From Clostridia bacterium (GTDB lineage Bacteria; Bacillota; Clostridia; Oscillospirales; Acutalibacteraceae), in assembly GCA_017379935.1 (NCBI GenBank), contig JAFNVC010000036.1, forward strand, positions 1 to 46,415: 46,415 nt of DNA. The letters are read 5' to 3'. A program made the translations under genes and the position numbers. The notes beneath the pieces are model-generated. The model was not told the origin of the DNA. It ran no database searches and saw nothing but the letters and a program-made list of their open reading frames with translations. Shown piece after piece: positions 1 through 9,309 of this stretch. Position 1 is the stretch's first letter; each line of letters starts with the position of its first letter.

Positions 1-10
1 AGCAAAAGAC

Positions 11-112
11 GGAGGGATATATTAACAAAGTTTCTTTACTGCTATATCTTTTTCCGTGTCACAAACTATCCCTCCACCACTTCGTGGTCCCCCTCCCTTT
101 AGGCAAGGGAGG
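11..112. repeat. Intergenic inverted-repeat unit (GGAGGG/CCCTCC type)
   Basis: GGAGGGATA at 11-19 is the reverse complement of TATCCCTCC at 67-75. Next to it are two tight hairpins: CCAC-TTC-GTGG (77-87) and CCTCCCTT-TAGGC-AAGGGAGG (92-112). No open reading frame fits here. Units with the CCACTTCGTGG and CCCTTTAGGCAAGGGAGG flavour resemble dispersed intergenic elements I recall from Oscillospiraceae genomes. That identity is from memory, and only one copy lies in this window. Confidence 0.55.
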
Positions 113-166
113 CTGGGTTTGTGCGTCATTTAAGACACCCCAATAAATTAAAATTCACTTATAACA

Positions 167-233
167 GCAGGGATAAATCCCTGCCCTACAACATAATGAC
201 GATGTTATCGTAGGGAACGCATTGATGCGTTCC
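167..233. repeat. Intergenic repeat with three consecutive hairpins
   Basis: Three self-complementary segments follow each other: GCAGGGAT/ATCCCTGC (167-184); CCCTAC...GTAGGG (184-215) with an inner AACAT/ATGTT; and GGAACGCA-TTGA-TGCGTTCC (214-233). The 'GTAGGGAACGCATTGATGCGTTCCG' style of wording is typical of short non-coding repeats scattered in clostridial gut genomes. Whether it is a mobile miniature element or a transcribed structure cannot be told here. The rest of 1-361 holds nothing else I can name apart from the terminator at 316-339. Confidence 0.55.
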
Positions 234-310
234 GCAGATAGTGAGACAAATTAAAATTTATTACCATTCAAAAATCGGGGATTTGGGGATAAGGCTGAAA
301 GGTGAAAAGG

Positions 311-339
311 AAAAAGGGTTGCGTGTTTCCACGCAACCC
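311..339 (-). terminator. Rho-independent terminator of the FIVAR-repeat gene
   Basis: On the minus strand GGGTTGCGTG-GAAA-CACGCAACCC (339 to 316) forms a 10-bp stem with a GAAA tetraloop, followed by a run of five T (315-311). It lies 23 bases past the stop codon at 362. Confidence 0.9.
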
Positions 340-361
340 TTAAGTTTAGAATTAGGTTGGA

Positions 362-3300
362 TTATTCAACTGTGTAGTCAAATGAGCTCATCTCTACCCA
401 AGCACCGTTAACCTTAACCTTAACGATGATTGTGTTAACGCCAGCATCGTTAGCCCAAGCATTACCTACGAACTGAAGGTCACCGTTATCAAGAACTGTA
501 GCCTTATCAGCTGAGTAAGTTGTTGTTGTGCCGTTAGCCATTACGAATCTGATAGCCTGTGCGTCAGGACCAACAACTACTGTTGTTGAAACTGCACCCT
601 TCTTGCCTGATGTAGCAACAGGAGTGATTTCACGGATATCAGCGTCGAATGTGGGCTCTACGAACTGAAGCTCGAATGAGTATCTCTCTGTCTCCCAGAT
701 GTACTGGTTGCCAACGAGGTACTTTGTACGTACTTCAACGTTCGGTCCGATGAGGTTTGTGTTGATTGTCCAGATTTCATAAGCAACGTCACGGCTGAGT
801 GAGTTAACAACTTCGCCTGCTGCATTGTAGCTAACGATTGTAACGTTCTTATTGTATCTGTCATAAGTTCTTGTACCACCGTCTTCTTCGATGAACTGAA
901 CCATAGCCATTCTGCCGTTTACAACAACGTCGAATGTGTTATGAGTATCTTCTGCCGGAGTGTATGTGATTGTTGAGATGCTTGAAACAACTTCCTTAGC
1001 AACGAGCTTGCCAAGTGCATCTGTGATAGCTGCTGCTGCTGCATCGATTGTATCCTGAGCGCTTACGCCAAGGTTTCTGTCGATTTCAGCTGCTTCTGCA
1101 AGAGCTGCATCAACTGCTGCCCATGTGTCAGCTGTCCATGCGTTCTTGTCATATGTGCCAGCTGTACGGATAGCTGCGTCAAGAGCTGTGTAATCAGCCT
1201 TGAGCTCAAGAGCTGCCATAGCTTCGTTAAGAGCGTCAGCTGCTGCGTCAACCTTAGCCTGATCGTCGATTGTGAGATCACGAGCAACGTTATTAGCTGC
1301 TGCAAGAGCTGCTGCAACGTCTGCGAAAGCTACATAATCATCAGCTTCGAGAGCCTCAGCTGCTGCGATAGCCTTATCAAGTGCATCATAATCAGCGGGT
1401 TCAACAACGATTTCTACAAGAGCTGCTGTAGCTGCGATGATGTCTGCTGCATACTTGTCAACTACATCCTGCTTGTTCTCGTTGAGGTTCCAGTCGATAG
1501 TATCGATGATAGCGTTAACTGCATCGATACCGTCCTGCTCGTACTCTGCTGCTGCGATCTTAGCTTCGAAAGCGTCGATAGCATCGTTAACTGCTGAGTA
1601 GTCAGCTGCTGCAGCTGCTGCAACTGTAATCTTGAGGAAGTTATTCTGCTGGAACATTGCTAAGCCGTACTGCTCATATGTGTAATCCCATACAAGAGCG
1701 TTCTTAGCTGCAAGGTATGCTGCATATTCGTCAGCATCATAGTAATCTACTGCGTTAGCTTCGATCTCTGCGATCTTAGCTCTGATTGCTGAGTAATCCC
1801 AAGCGCGGAACTCAGCTGTTGAAATAGCTGCATTGATAGCTGCTGCCATTGCGTCAACCTTAGCCTGATCCTTCTTCTTGAGACCTGTTTCAACTGTAGC
1901 GAGAGCTGCGTTGATAGCTGCAAGAGTATCGTCTGAATAGCTGTTTACGCCGTCGTCCTTCTTGTTAAGGATAGCGTTTGCTGCTGCTGTAGCAGCTGTA
2001 ACCTTGCTGTAATCAGCGTCTGCTTCTACAAGAGCGCCCATAGCGTTAACAAGAGCTGCTGTAGCTGCATCGATTACATCCTGGTCGTTTGCTGTGAGGT
2101 TCTTGTCAACGTTCTCTGCTGTTGCAAGAGCTGCTGCAACGCCTGAGAAGTCAACATAGTTATCAGCTACGAGAGCCTTAGCTTCTGCAATAGCTGCGTT
2201 AAGAGCATCGTAGTTAGCTGCGCCAGCGGGAACGAGAGCCTTGATAGCTGCATCAAGAGCATTTGCTGCTGCATCGATAATAGCCTGATCTGAGATCTTA
2301 AGATCACGAGCTACAGCCTTAGCTTCGTCATACTTAGCCTTTGCAGCTGCGTATGAGTCAGCAGTCCAGTTCTTCGGATTTACAAGTTCGAAAGATCCGA
2401 TCTGTACATCAAGAGCTGAGTAATCAGCATCCTTCTCAGCGAGAGCTGCGAAAGCGTTTGTAAGAGCTGCAAGAGCATTGTTGATTTCAGCCTGATCAGC
2501 TGCATTCTCGTTAGCAACGAGGCTCTGAGCTGTTGCAAGAGCTGCATTGAATGCGCCTGCTGTTGCATCTGTGTAGATAGATGTGTCTGTACCAGCTACC
2601 TCTGCAACCTTAGCTGCGAGTGCTGAGTAATCAAGTGCGGGAACAAGGTCAGCGATAGCTGCTGCAAGTGAGTTAGCTGCTGCGTTAACCTTAGCCTGAT
2701 CAGCTTCGTTTGTCTGATCGATAGCTGCTGCTGTTGCATAAGCTGCTGCTACAGCTGCCCAAGATGCATCTGTCCAATCAGCCTTGTTAAGAGCTGCATA
2801 ATCAGAAAGAGCCTTGTTGAGAGCTGTGAAATCTGCAAGATTCTTAGCTGCTGCGATAGCTGCTGTAAGAGCCTCTACTGCTGCATCAACAGTAGCCTGA
2901 TCCTCAGATGAAAGAGCTGAATTACCAGCTGTGATAGCTGCATTAAGAGCTGCCTTTGAATCAGCTGTGATGTTGCCTGCAAGAACAATTGCTGCATCAG
3001 CAAGAGCCTTTTCAAGTGCTGTGTAATCTACTTCGGGCTCTGAAGCGCCGGGGATCTGAATTGTAAGAGTAGCTTCTGAATAGTCAAAGTACTGATTGTC
3101 GTCAGCGTACTGCATGTTGTACTGAGTCTGTGCAATTGTATCAACATAGGGGCCGGGTTCTGACTCGCCGTCACAAATACCGATCTCAGTAAGTCTTGTT
3201 GAACCACCCTTCTTAGCTGAACGCTGCTCAAGGCCTTCGGGAATTGTTACATAGTATGTTGAGCCGGGCTCTGCATCTGCGGGAATCTTAACCGGCATCA

Positions 3301-3925
3301 TGATAAGATGAGTTGAATCATCTTCCCAAATACAAGTCTCACCTGAAACGTTCTCGTTTGCAAGGTTCATGATACGGTTCCATTTCCAATCAGCTGTGTT
3401 GAAGAGGTTGTTACCTGCATCATCTGTCGGCCAGTTTTCAGCAACATTGTACTTAGCATCTTCACCCTGGAGTGTCCAAGCATTCTGAGCTGAGTAACCT
3501 GTACCAGACTGCTCTACCCACAAATGTGCTGTATTCCAAATGTGAACCTTTTTGAGGTAAGCAGCTGTAATAGCTTTACCTCTCTGTGCCTGATAATCCT
3601 CAGCAGCATCAATAAGATCTGCTGAATAGAAGAGGTTTGTCTGGAACAAACCAACATAGTAGTTGTTTGTTGCATAAAGACGAACAAAAATTGTGTCTCC
3701 CGGCTGTGCTTCGATTGTAGCACCGGGTTCGGATTCTTCGCCTTCTGTTAATTTTACAGCTGCATTAGTTGTCCATTTAACTGTACCAACTGAACCTGTA
3801 AGCCAAATCTTAGCCTGATACTTAGCAGTATCGGGGTTACCGTTAGCTGAGGCTGCAACTGCGAAAGCGCCGAGTGCGATTGCAAGAGCAAGAACAACAC
3901 TCAAAACTTTTTTTGCGAGTTTCAT
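362..3925 (-). CDS. Secreted FIVAR-repeat protein with N-terminal cohesin-like domain
   Basis: A 1187-residue exported protein of unknown role. Residues 1-27 are a signal peptide (KK near the start, a hydrophobic core, then AAASA-type small residues). Residues about 65-290 contain the pattern 'QPGDTIFVRLYATNN' followed by a beta-rich stretch, which resembles cohesin-like or carbohydrate-binding beta-sandwiches. From about residue 299 to 980 there are ten tandem helical repeats of about 67 residues. Each opens with D-Y-x-A-L and carries a D-Q-x-x-[IV]-D-A-A-x-x-A-[LI] signature, typical of FIVAR modules; the seventh is divergent. The last about 200 residues are a beta-rich region with no dockerin or sortase motif. 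A GGAGG site precedes the ATG. It is the last gene of a three-gene minus-strand group of secreted proteins. FIVAR arrays usually act as spacers or binding modules on surface proteins. Binding to glycan or host ligand is inference. Confidence 0.85.
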   Translation of the reverse strand: MKLAKKVLSVVLALAIALGAFAVAASANGNPDTAKYQAKIWLTGSVGTVKWTTNAAVKLTEGEESEPGATIEAQPGDTIFVRLYATNNYYVGLFQTNLFYSADLIDAAEDYQAQRGKAITAAYLKKVHIWNTAHLWVEQSGTGYSAQNAWTLQGEDAKYNVAENWPTDDAGNNLFNTADWKWNRIMNLANENVSGETCIWEDDSTHLIMMPVKIPADAEPGSTYYVTIPEGLEQRSAKKGGSTRLTEIGICDGESEPGPYVDTIAQTQYNMQYADDNQYFDYSEATLTIQIPGASEPEVDYTALEKALADAAIVLAGNITADSKAALNAAITAGNSALSSEDQATVDAAVEALTAAIAAAKNLADFTALNKALSDYAALNKADWTDASWAAVAAAYATAAAIDQTNEADQAKVNAAANSLAAAIADLVPALDYSALAAKVAEVAGTDTSIYTDATAGAFNAALATAQSLVANENAADQAEINNALAALTNAFAALAEKDADYSALDVQIGSFELVNPKNWTADSYAAAKAKYDEAKAVARDLKISDQAIIDAAANALDAAIKALVPAGAANYDALNAAIAEAKALVADNYVDFSGVAAALATAENVDKNLTANDQDVIDAATAALVNAMGALVEADADYSKVTAATAAANAILNKKDDGVNSYSDDTLAAINAALATVETGLKKKDQAKVDAMAAAINAAISTAEFRAWDYSAIRAKIAEIEANAVDYYDADEYAAYLAAKNALVWDYTYEQYGLAMFQQNNFLKITVAAAAAADYSAVNDAIDAFEAKIAAAEYEQDGIDAVNAIIDTIDWNLNENKQDVVDKYAADIIAATAALVEIVVEPADYDALDKAIAAAEALEADDYVAFADVAAALAAANNVARDLTIDDQAKVDAAADALNEAMAALELKADYTALDAAIRTAGTYDKNAWTADTWAAVDAALAEAAEIDRNLGVSAQDTIDAAAAAITDALGKLVAKEVVSSISTITYTPAEDTHNTFDVVVNGRMAMVQFIEEDGGTRTYDRYNKNVTIVSYNAAGEVVNSLSRDVAYEIWTINTNLIGPNVEVRTKYLVGNQYIWETERYSFELQFVEPTFDADIREITPVATSGKKGAVSTTVVVGPDAQAIRFVMANGTTTTYSADKATVLDNGDLQFVGNAWANDAGVNTIIVKVKVNGAWVEMSSFDYTVE
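985..3030 (-). repeat. Ten tandem FIVAR-like repeats within the coding region
   Basis: The DNA is dominated by in-frame AGC/GCT-rich codons for alanine and repeats about every 200 bases. The protein repeats diverge enough from each other (for example 'NLTANDQDVIDAATAAL' versus 'NLGVSAQDTIDAAAAAI') that they are not a recent homogenised array. Boundaries are approximate. Confidence 0.8.
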
Positions 3926-3974
3926 GAATAATCCTCCTAAATTAATATTACCAAATAATCAGTCTTTCGGCTAA

Positions 3975-5051
3975 TTAGTATGGATTAGTTTGATCAATAA
4001 CGAGTGTCGCTGAAGCTACAGCAAGATAAATCGGAAGATCAATAGAGTCAACAAGACCGTCACCTGATAAATCTCCTGCAAAAATCAACGTCGGATCACT
4101 ACATACTGAGCTTGCACTTGCATAGGAAAGAATCGTACCTAAATCAGTTGAGTCACAGTATGCATCGCCATTGATATCACCAAAAATTATAACTGTATAA
4201 CTCTTTACAGGAATTGCATCAATATTGAGTGAAGCAATTGTGCCTGTACCATAACCAATATCTGTTCCCGTTGAACGGATAACAGCTTTACCTGTTGCCT
4301 TAACATATTCCTTGAGTTCGGCGTTACCTGAAAGACCGATGGGAAGACCGTAGATGAAACGGTTTTCTTCATCGATAACAGCGGGTGTACCGAAATCCTC
4401 GTTAGGAACAAGGCTTACCTGCTCACCTACGACCATTGCATTTGCCGGAACAAATGACATTGCGCAGGTTTCTGCATTAAGATAATAGAAAGAAGTTGCA
4501 TCTGCGGGATTTTCAATCGCCTGATAGTAGAAAAGATCGGACTCTTCGGGAATGAAGATTGTGCCGGTCTTACCGACTGCAGATGACTTTGTTCTGAGCT
4601 CGAATGTGAAAGCGAGCTCACCTGCTTCATTATTGATGTGGCCAACCTCACCGCCTGTTACGGATGCAGTCCACTGGAAGAGGATGCAGCCGAAGGCTGA
4701 CGGATCATAAGCCTCAGGAATAAACTGAGCAGTATCTGCCGTATTGTAGCTCATTGTACCTGCTGAAGCACAAGTATTATAAGCCTTAACACCGGGAATG
4801 ACGGGAAGCTCGTAAACTTCTGTGTCAAACATAATCGGGAAACGGAAGGACGGAACATTATAGTTACTTGAGATTGTAACGCGAACCTGAACAGCAGAGT
4901 TAGCTTCGTATGTTTCGTTATCCGTTGTGATAGTTACTGTCATTGCTTCTGCGCCTGTGGGAGTACCTGCAGCTGAAGCTGAGATAGCAAACACGGAGAA
5001 AGCAAGAATTGCAGCAAGAAGAATAGTAAGAATTTTCTTTGAAATTTTCAC
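3975..5051 (-). CDS. Secreted cohesin-like/dockerin protein
   Basis: A 358-residue exported protein. It has an N-terminal signal peptide ending near ASAAG. A beta-sandwich region (about residues 35-200) has 'YEANSAVQVRVTISSNYNV' then 'FRFPIMFDTEVYEL', like the opening strands of cohesin-like domains. The C-terminal dockerin (about residues 285-350) has two calcium-loop repeats, GDINGDAYCDSTDL and GDLSGDGLVDSIDL. Dockerins normally plug a secreted protein into a cohesin on a scaffold or cell surface. No catalytic domain is visible, so this may be an adaptor or structural component. The start codon appears to be GTG, preceded by AGGAGG. It lies between two other secreted proteins on the same strand. 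The stop is 49 bases from the next start, so co-transcription is likely. Confidence 0.82.
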   Translation of the reverse strand: MKISKKILTILLAAILAFSVFAISASAAGTPTGAEAMTVTITTDNETYEANSAVQVRVTISSNYNVPSFRFPIMFDTEVYELPVIPGVKAYNTCASAGTMSYNTADTAQFIPEAYDPSAFGCILFQWTASVTGGEVGHINNEAGELAFTFELRTKSSAVGKTGTIFIPEESDLFYYQAIENPADATSFYYLNAETCAMSFVPANAMVVGEQVSLVPNEDFGTPAVIDEENRFIYGLPIGLSGNAELKEYVKATGKAVIRSTGTDIGYGTGTIASLNIDAIPVKSYTVIIFGDINGDAYCDSTDLGTILSYASASSVCSDPTLIFAGDLSGDGLVDSIDLPIYLAVASATLVIDQTNPY

Positions 5052-5111
5052 TTTATATTCCTCCTGTTAGTTATTTTTTTACACGGCATAGAGCTGACCT
5101 CTCGCCGTTTC

Positions 5112-5137
5112 CCCTCAGAGGCTTCCGCCTCCGAGGG
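5112..5137 (-). terminator. Strong hairpin between the two dockerin genes
   Basis: On the minus strand CCCTCGGAGGC-GGAA-GCCTCTGAGGG forms an 11-bp stem with one G-T wobble and a GGAA tetraloop, 15 bases after the stop of the upstream gene. No T-run follows, so it is more likely an mRNA-stabilising or processing stem or a weak terminator than a full one. A second, weaker ACGGC/GCCGT stem follows before the next ribosome binding site. Confidence 0.5.
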
Positions 5138-5152
5138 ATATTATTATTTAAA

Positions 5153-8100
5153 TTAGCCGATCACAAGAACTCTATCCATTGAGTTAACTGTTGCAGTAGC
5201 TGATGCAACTGCAAGGAAGCTAGCAAAGTCTGTTGAGTCAGCCATACCGTCAAGGTTAAGGTCTGCAGCAACAGTTACGATACCATCAGGAACCATTGTA
5301 GCAGATGAAATAGCAAGAGCGGAACTCAAGTCTGTTGAGTCAGCATAAGCATCACCAGTGATATCACCATAAACAGCGATTGTGTAAGTAGCAATAACAT
5401 CACCCGTAGCTTCATTTACGATTTCAACAACAGCACCTGTAGACATTTCGCCTGAAGCGTTAGGCTTTGCATTGACATAGCAGCCTTCGCAAGCGAAGTA
5501 ATCTTCAATAGCGAAATCACCATCGTTAGCGTTACCGATACCTGTGATAACTGTTACGCCACCATCAGCTTCGATAATCTCCGGAATAGCGTCGCCGCCA
5601 TCGGGGTTAACCGGCTCAAATGTTACGTCGCCGCCAACTTCGCCGCCGCCTTCACCAGCTGCAACAAGTCTCTTCTCTTCCTCGAGAAGGTTACGGTATG
5701 CTGCCTTAACCTTTGTCGGGTTAGCATCATCATCGTTAAGTGTTGCAAGAGCGAAGTCACGTGCTACTGTGTAGTTGTACCATGACTCTTCTGAATACTC
5801 TGACTTATCACCGATTTCACGTGACGGGTTGTTAAGCTCTCTCTCAAGGTGTGTCTTAACAACGTTATCAACCTCAATAAGTCTGCCGAAGTAGAGCTCG
5901 AACTTGTGCTCTCTGTAAGCCTTATCAAGCTCGTTAACTACTGCAACCTCACCAGTCTCCTCGTCGGGAGTTGTTGCCCAGTAGATCATATCTTCAAGAG
6001 CTCTCAACTCGTCGCGGAAGTTGTAGTATGTGTACGGAACATAGTCCGAAACGCCCTGGTGGATGTAAGCGGGATCATAGTAAGCAAGATCCTCGGGATT
6101 TGACGGATAGCACTTATCGATCAGTGCCTGTGATGAAGCTACACCAGCTGAAAGAACCTGTGCATCAAGCTCTTCGATAGCCTTTGAAAGGTTATCGTAA
6201 GCGGGCTTGTAAAGGCTGTGCTTACCTGCTATTGTGTAGAATGTTGTGTTACGGAAACAGCTGTAAACTGCCTTTGAAGCATCAATCATAGCCTGGTTGT
6301 AAGCTTCCCAAACTGACATACCAGCGAATACTGTTGAGTCAGCTGTTGCATAAGCTGATGCCTGACGGTGCTTGCCCATTTCTGACTCAAGCATTCCGGG
6401 AAGACCGTAGTCTCTGTAAACATATACAACAGCTGCATTAGAAACTGTTGTTGAACCGTTGATCTTTGCACCAACAGTGAGCTGTGCTCTCGGGTAACTC
6501 GTAAGGGCACCGGTTCTCGGGTTATAAACCATACCGTACTCAACAATATCGTCCCAAAGAGTTTCTCTCTGCTCGTCTGTAAGATTTGCATAAGCCTCTG
6601 TTGTTTCAAAGAGCTTCATGTTTGCAACACCGGGAGCGTCTTCAACCTGCTGCATAATTGCAGTCTCTTCTGTACGAAGCTGAAGGAGTTTGATAGTATC
6701 GTTTGTTGCCTCTGTCGTATTATCGGGCACCAAGCCGAACTTTCCGTTAGTTGCCTGTGTCATATAAGGAACAGCAGTCGCTGCGTTTGCAGTTGTGTTC
6801 TGAAGAGTGATTGCGTAATCCTCAAGATCGTCGAAGCTGTTAGCATAGAGATACTTCGGACCGTCGATAATCTTGAAGCTTGTACCAGCCTGAAGCGGGT
6901 TGGTATCGTCAGGCTGCTCGTTGTAAGCAAGGTATGAATAGATCGTCTCAGTGATGGGCTCATCTGTAAGCGGTGAGCCGTCCTCAGTAAGAACGTCGTA
7001 TGTCATTGTAACAACGAGGGGTGTTGATTTATTTACACCGCCCTTGAAGAGCAATTCTGCTGTCTGACCACCGGCAATTTTGCCTGAGAAGGTCGTAGAA
7101 ACACCTGAAACGTTTGTTGTTACAGACTTGACATCATAGGTGTAGAGCTGATCCTGATGGAATACACCGTTCTTATCCGTGTAACCTGTGTTGATACCCG
7201 TTGAACCGTTACGAACCATAAGCTTAACGTTAACTGAACCGGCTGTACGGATTGAGTTACCTTCAACGTTAGCGTCTGACGGGTCCCAAGTAAGCTCGGG
7301 GAACTCGAATTCCTGGTCGTTTGTAAGATCAAGGATGCTACATACGATCGGAAGAGCAACCTTTGCAAGATTTGCCTTGAAGTTCCAGAGAGCATCGAAG
7401 ATAGCTCTTACTGTACCTGCAAGTGCCTGATTTGTAACAAGAGCATCAAGAGTTGTAGCCGGCTTGAAAGCATCCGGGAAGATGATGTTAACAACGCGAG
7501 TTACAAGATTGATGATAACCTGCTTCGGAGCCTTCTGAAGCTCTGAATCTGCACGATACTCGAAGAGCTCGAAGAGAGCCTCGAAATCGAGAGCAGCGAT
7601 TGTTTCAATGAGATTGAAGATGAATGTCTTAAGGTCATTGTTTGCAGAAGCCGGAAGCCAGTTTGAAGGAATGATTGCGAAGAGCAATGTGTTGAGGTTT
7701 TCCCATGCTGATGCTGTTTCGCTGAACTTGATACCGTTCAGAACGCCTGCATAGTTGTCAACTGCATAGTCCATTGCCTTCTTAAGCTGAGCCTCTACGC
7801 CGTCCATTGTATAAACATACTCAAGACCCATATCAAGCTCTGAGCTTACAGAGTAGATAGCGTAGTTGATACCCATGATAACAAGTGAATCTGTGCTGTT
7901 CGGATCGAGGTCTGAGAAGTCAAGCTCCGGAATGTCAGTTGCAAGAACCTGCTGAAGAGCAAGGAATGCGAACTCGTGGATTGTGTCTGTCTCAGGAACA
8001 TACATACCGAAGGATGAGCTGTTGATGATAGCACGAACTGCATAGATAACAAGTTCTTCAGCTGTCATAGCTTCGATCTCTTCCTCAGTAGCAAGCTCGA

Positions 8101-9241
8101 TGTAATCAGCAAAGAGCTCGTCGCCTGCGTTAACAAGAAGCTGCTTAGCAACGTTTACAAGGTTACCCTTGAATGCTGTCTTGTCACCAGCCTGCCATAC
8201 CATTACAGCGGGATTGATGAGAGCATCAAAGATTGACTTGATGATGTTGTTACCCTGTGAAATGAATGTATCATTTGTGAAGGTATAAGTCGGAACAACA
8301 TAGTCAACGTTGAGAAGGTTTGCATACTCGTTAAGGCCTGAACGATCTTCTGTAACTTCACCAGTAGCTTCGTCTGTGATGTATACGATACCGCAGAACT
8401 TCTGGATTGTGCTCTTAAGCTCTGAGTTCATAAGAGGAACAAGAAGCTCATTGTAGAGAACCTTGATTACGTTATCGATGAAAGTATACATTGTGCCTGT
8501 TGAGATGTTTGTCTGACCCTTGAGTGCGGGAACGAGGGGCTCTACAAACTCTTCGCCATCCATATAGCCGTCAGTAACGTACTTATCGATGAGAGTCTGA
8601 GCCATAGCGTCAACAGAAGAAGCAGCTACCTGCTCATCTGTACCTTCAACGCCGTAAGCAAACTCATAAAGAAGACCCTTGAGGAGCTTATTAACATCCA
8701 TAAACTCGCTGAGGTCGACGAGAGCGCCAAGGATTGAACCCGGATCAAGCTCGCCTTCTACGAATGAAACGAGAAGGTCTGTGTTGTCGTGCAAGAACTG
8801 GAAGACAGCGTAGAAGATGTCAAGGTCAGTCTTGCCTGCTGTGTCTCTACGAACACCACCCTTGTCAGGTGTTTCGAATGCATCAGCATTCAAATACTGA
8901 AGGTCACCGAGCATACCCTTCAATGATGAGAAGAGTGCGCCGTCGATGATGGTGTCGACAGAGTCGAAAGCTGCGTCAACAGATGTAAGGTCGATATCAC
9001 CAACGATGATGTCTTCCTTTGTGAACTTGAGCTGCTCTTTGTTAAGCATACGGTCAAGCTCATCCATTGCTGCAGATGCATACTGCTCTGTTGTAAGAAC
9101 TGCCTTATCGAGAGCGTTGTACTGATCGATAATTGCGCCGTCCTTATAAGCAACGTATGCAGCGTTTGCGCCGATTACGAGTGTTGAGCACATCATTACG
9201 ATTGCAAGAATAACACTCAGAAATCTTTTTGCATTACTCAT
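5153..9241 (-). CDS. Large secreted dockerin-containing protein, unknown function
   Basis: A 1362-residue exported protein. The ATG at 9241 is chosen because GGAGGTG (9257-9251) sits 9 bases before it. An ATG at 9259 would overlap that site and add only MEVQSK. Residues 1-28 are a signal peptide (FLSVILAIVMMCSTLVIGANA). The long middle (about 30-650) is helical and acidic, with no family I recognise. A beta-rich segment follows ('GSVNVKLMVRNGSTGINTGY'). Near the C-terminus are FIVAR-like helices (YSEESWYNYTVARDFAL). A dockerin closes the protein with repeats GDITGDAYADSTDL and ADLNLDGMADSTDF. The dockerin shares the unusual D-S-T-D wording with its neighbour's, suggesting recognition of the same cohesin. 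It is the first gene of the three-gene secreted cluster and lies directly downstream of a candidate structured RNA. Confidence 0.82.
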   Translation of the reverse strand: MSNAKRFLSVILAIVMMCSTLVIGANAAYVAYKDGAIIDQYNALDKAVLTTEQYASAAMDELDRMLNKEQLKFTKEDIIVGDIDLTSVDAAFDSVDTIIDGALFSSLKGMLGDLQYLNADAFETPDKGGVRRDTAGKTDLDIFYAVFQFLHDNTDLLVSFVEGELDPGSILGALVDLSEFMDVNKLLKGLLYEFAYGVEGTDEQVAASSVDAMAQTLIDKYVTDGYMDGEEFVEPLVPALKGQTNISTGTMYTFIDNVIKVLYNELLVPLMNSELKSTIQKFCGIVYITDEATGEVTEDRSGLNEYANLLNVDYVVPTYTFTNDTFISQGNNIIKSIFDALINPAVMVWQAGDKTAFKGNLVNVAKQLLVNAGDELFADYIELATEEEIEAMTAEELVIYAVRAIINSSSFGMYVPETDTIHEFAFLALQQVLATDIPELDFSDLDPNSTDSLVIMGINYAIYSVSSELDMGLEYVYTMDGVEAQLKKAMDYAVDNYAGVLNGIKFSETASAWENLNTLLFAIIPSNWLPASANNDLKTFIFNLIETIAALDFEALFELFEYRADSELQKAPKQVIINLVTRVVNIIFPDAFKPATTLDALVTNQALAGTVRAIFDALWNFKANLAKVALPIVCSILDLTNDQEFEFPELTWDPSDANVEGNSIRTAGSVNVKLMVRNGSTGINTGYTDKNGVFHQDQLYTYDVKSVTTNVSGVSTTFSGKIAGGQTAELLFKGGVNKSTPLVVTMTYDVLTEDGSPLTDEPITETIYSYLAYNEQPDDTNPLQAGTSFKIIDGPKYLYANSFDDLEDYAITLQNTTANAATAVPYMTQATNGKFGLVPDNTTEATNDTIKLLQLRTEETAIMQQVEDAPGVANMKLFETTEAYANLTDEQRETLWDDIVEYGMVYNPRTGALTSYPRAQLTVGAKINGSTTVSNAAVVYVYRDYGLPGMLESEMGKHRQASAYATADSTVFAGMSVWEAYNQAMIDASKAVYSCFRNTTFYTIAGKHSLYKPAYDNLSKAIEELDAQVLSAGVASSQALIDKCYPSNPEDLAYYDPAYIHQGVSDYVPYTYYNFRDELRALEDMIYWATTPDEETGEVAVVNELDKAYREHKFELYFGRLIEVDNVVKTHLERELNNPSREIGDKSEYSEESWYNYTVARDFALATLNDDDANPTKVKAAYRNLLEEEKRLVAAGEGGGEVGGDVTFEPVNPDGGDAIPEIIEADGGVTVITGIGNANDGDFAIEDYFACEGCYVNAKPNASGEMSTGAVVEIVNEATGDVIATYTIAVYGDITGDAYADSTDLSSALAISSATMVPDGIVTVAADLNLDGMADSTDFASFLAVASATATVNSMDRVLVIG

Positions 9242-9281
9242 TTTGGATTGCACCTCCATTAAAATTTAATACTATAAATAT

Positions 9282-9309
9282 AGTATAAGTTTTGCACGCT
9301 TTTAGTCAG
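9282..9309 (-). promoter_or_regulatory. Possible sigma-A promoter of the large dockerin gene
   Basis: Minus strand CTGACT (9309-9304), 16-base spacer, TATACT (9287-9282), about 40 bases before the ATG at 9241. The -35 element is imperfect. An AT-rich palindrome, ATACTATAAATATAGTAT, overlaps the -10. Confidence 0.35.

Noticed and set aside
985-3030. CRISPR or DNA-level tandem array because of recurrent AGCTGC motifs
   Set aside because: The periodicity is about 200 bases, in frame, and explained by alanine-rich FIVAR-like protein repeats.
362-9241. Classical cellulosome cluster
   Set aside because: No glycoside hydrolase, carbohydrate-binding module or multi-cohesin scaffoldin is visible; only the docking modules match.
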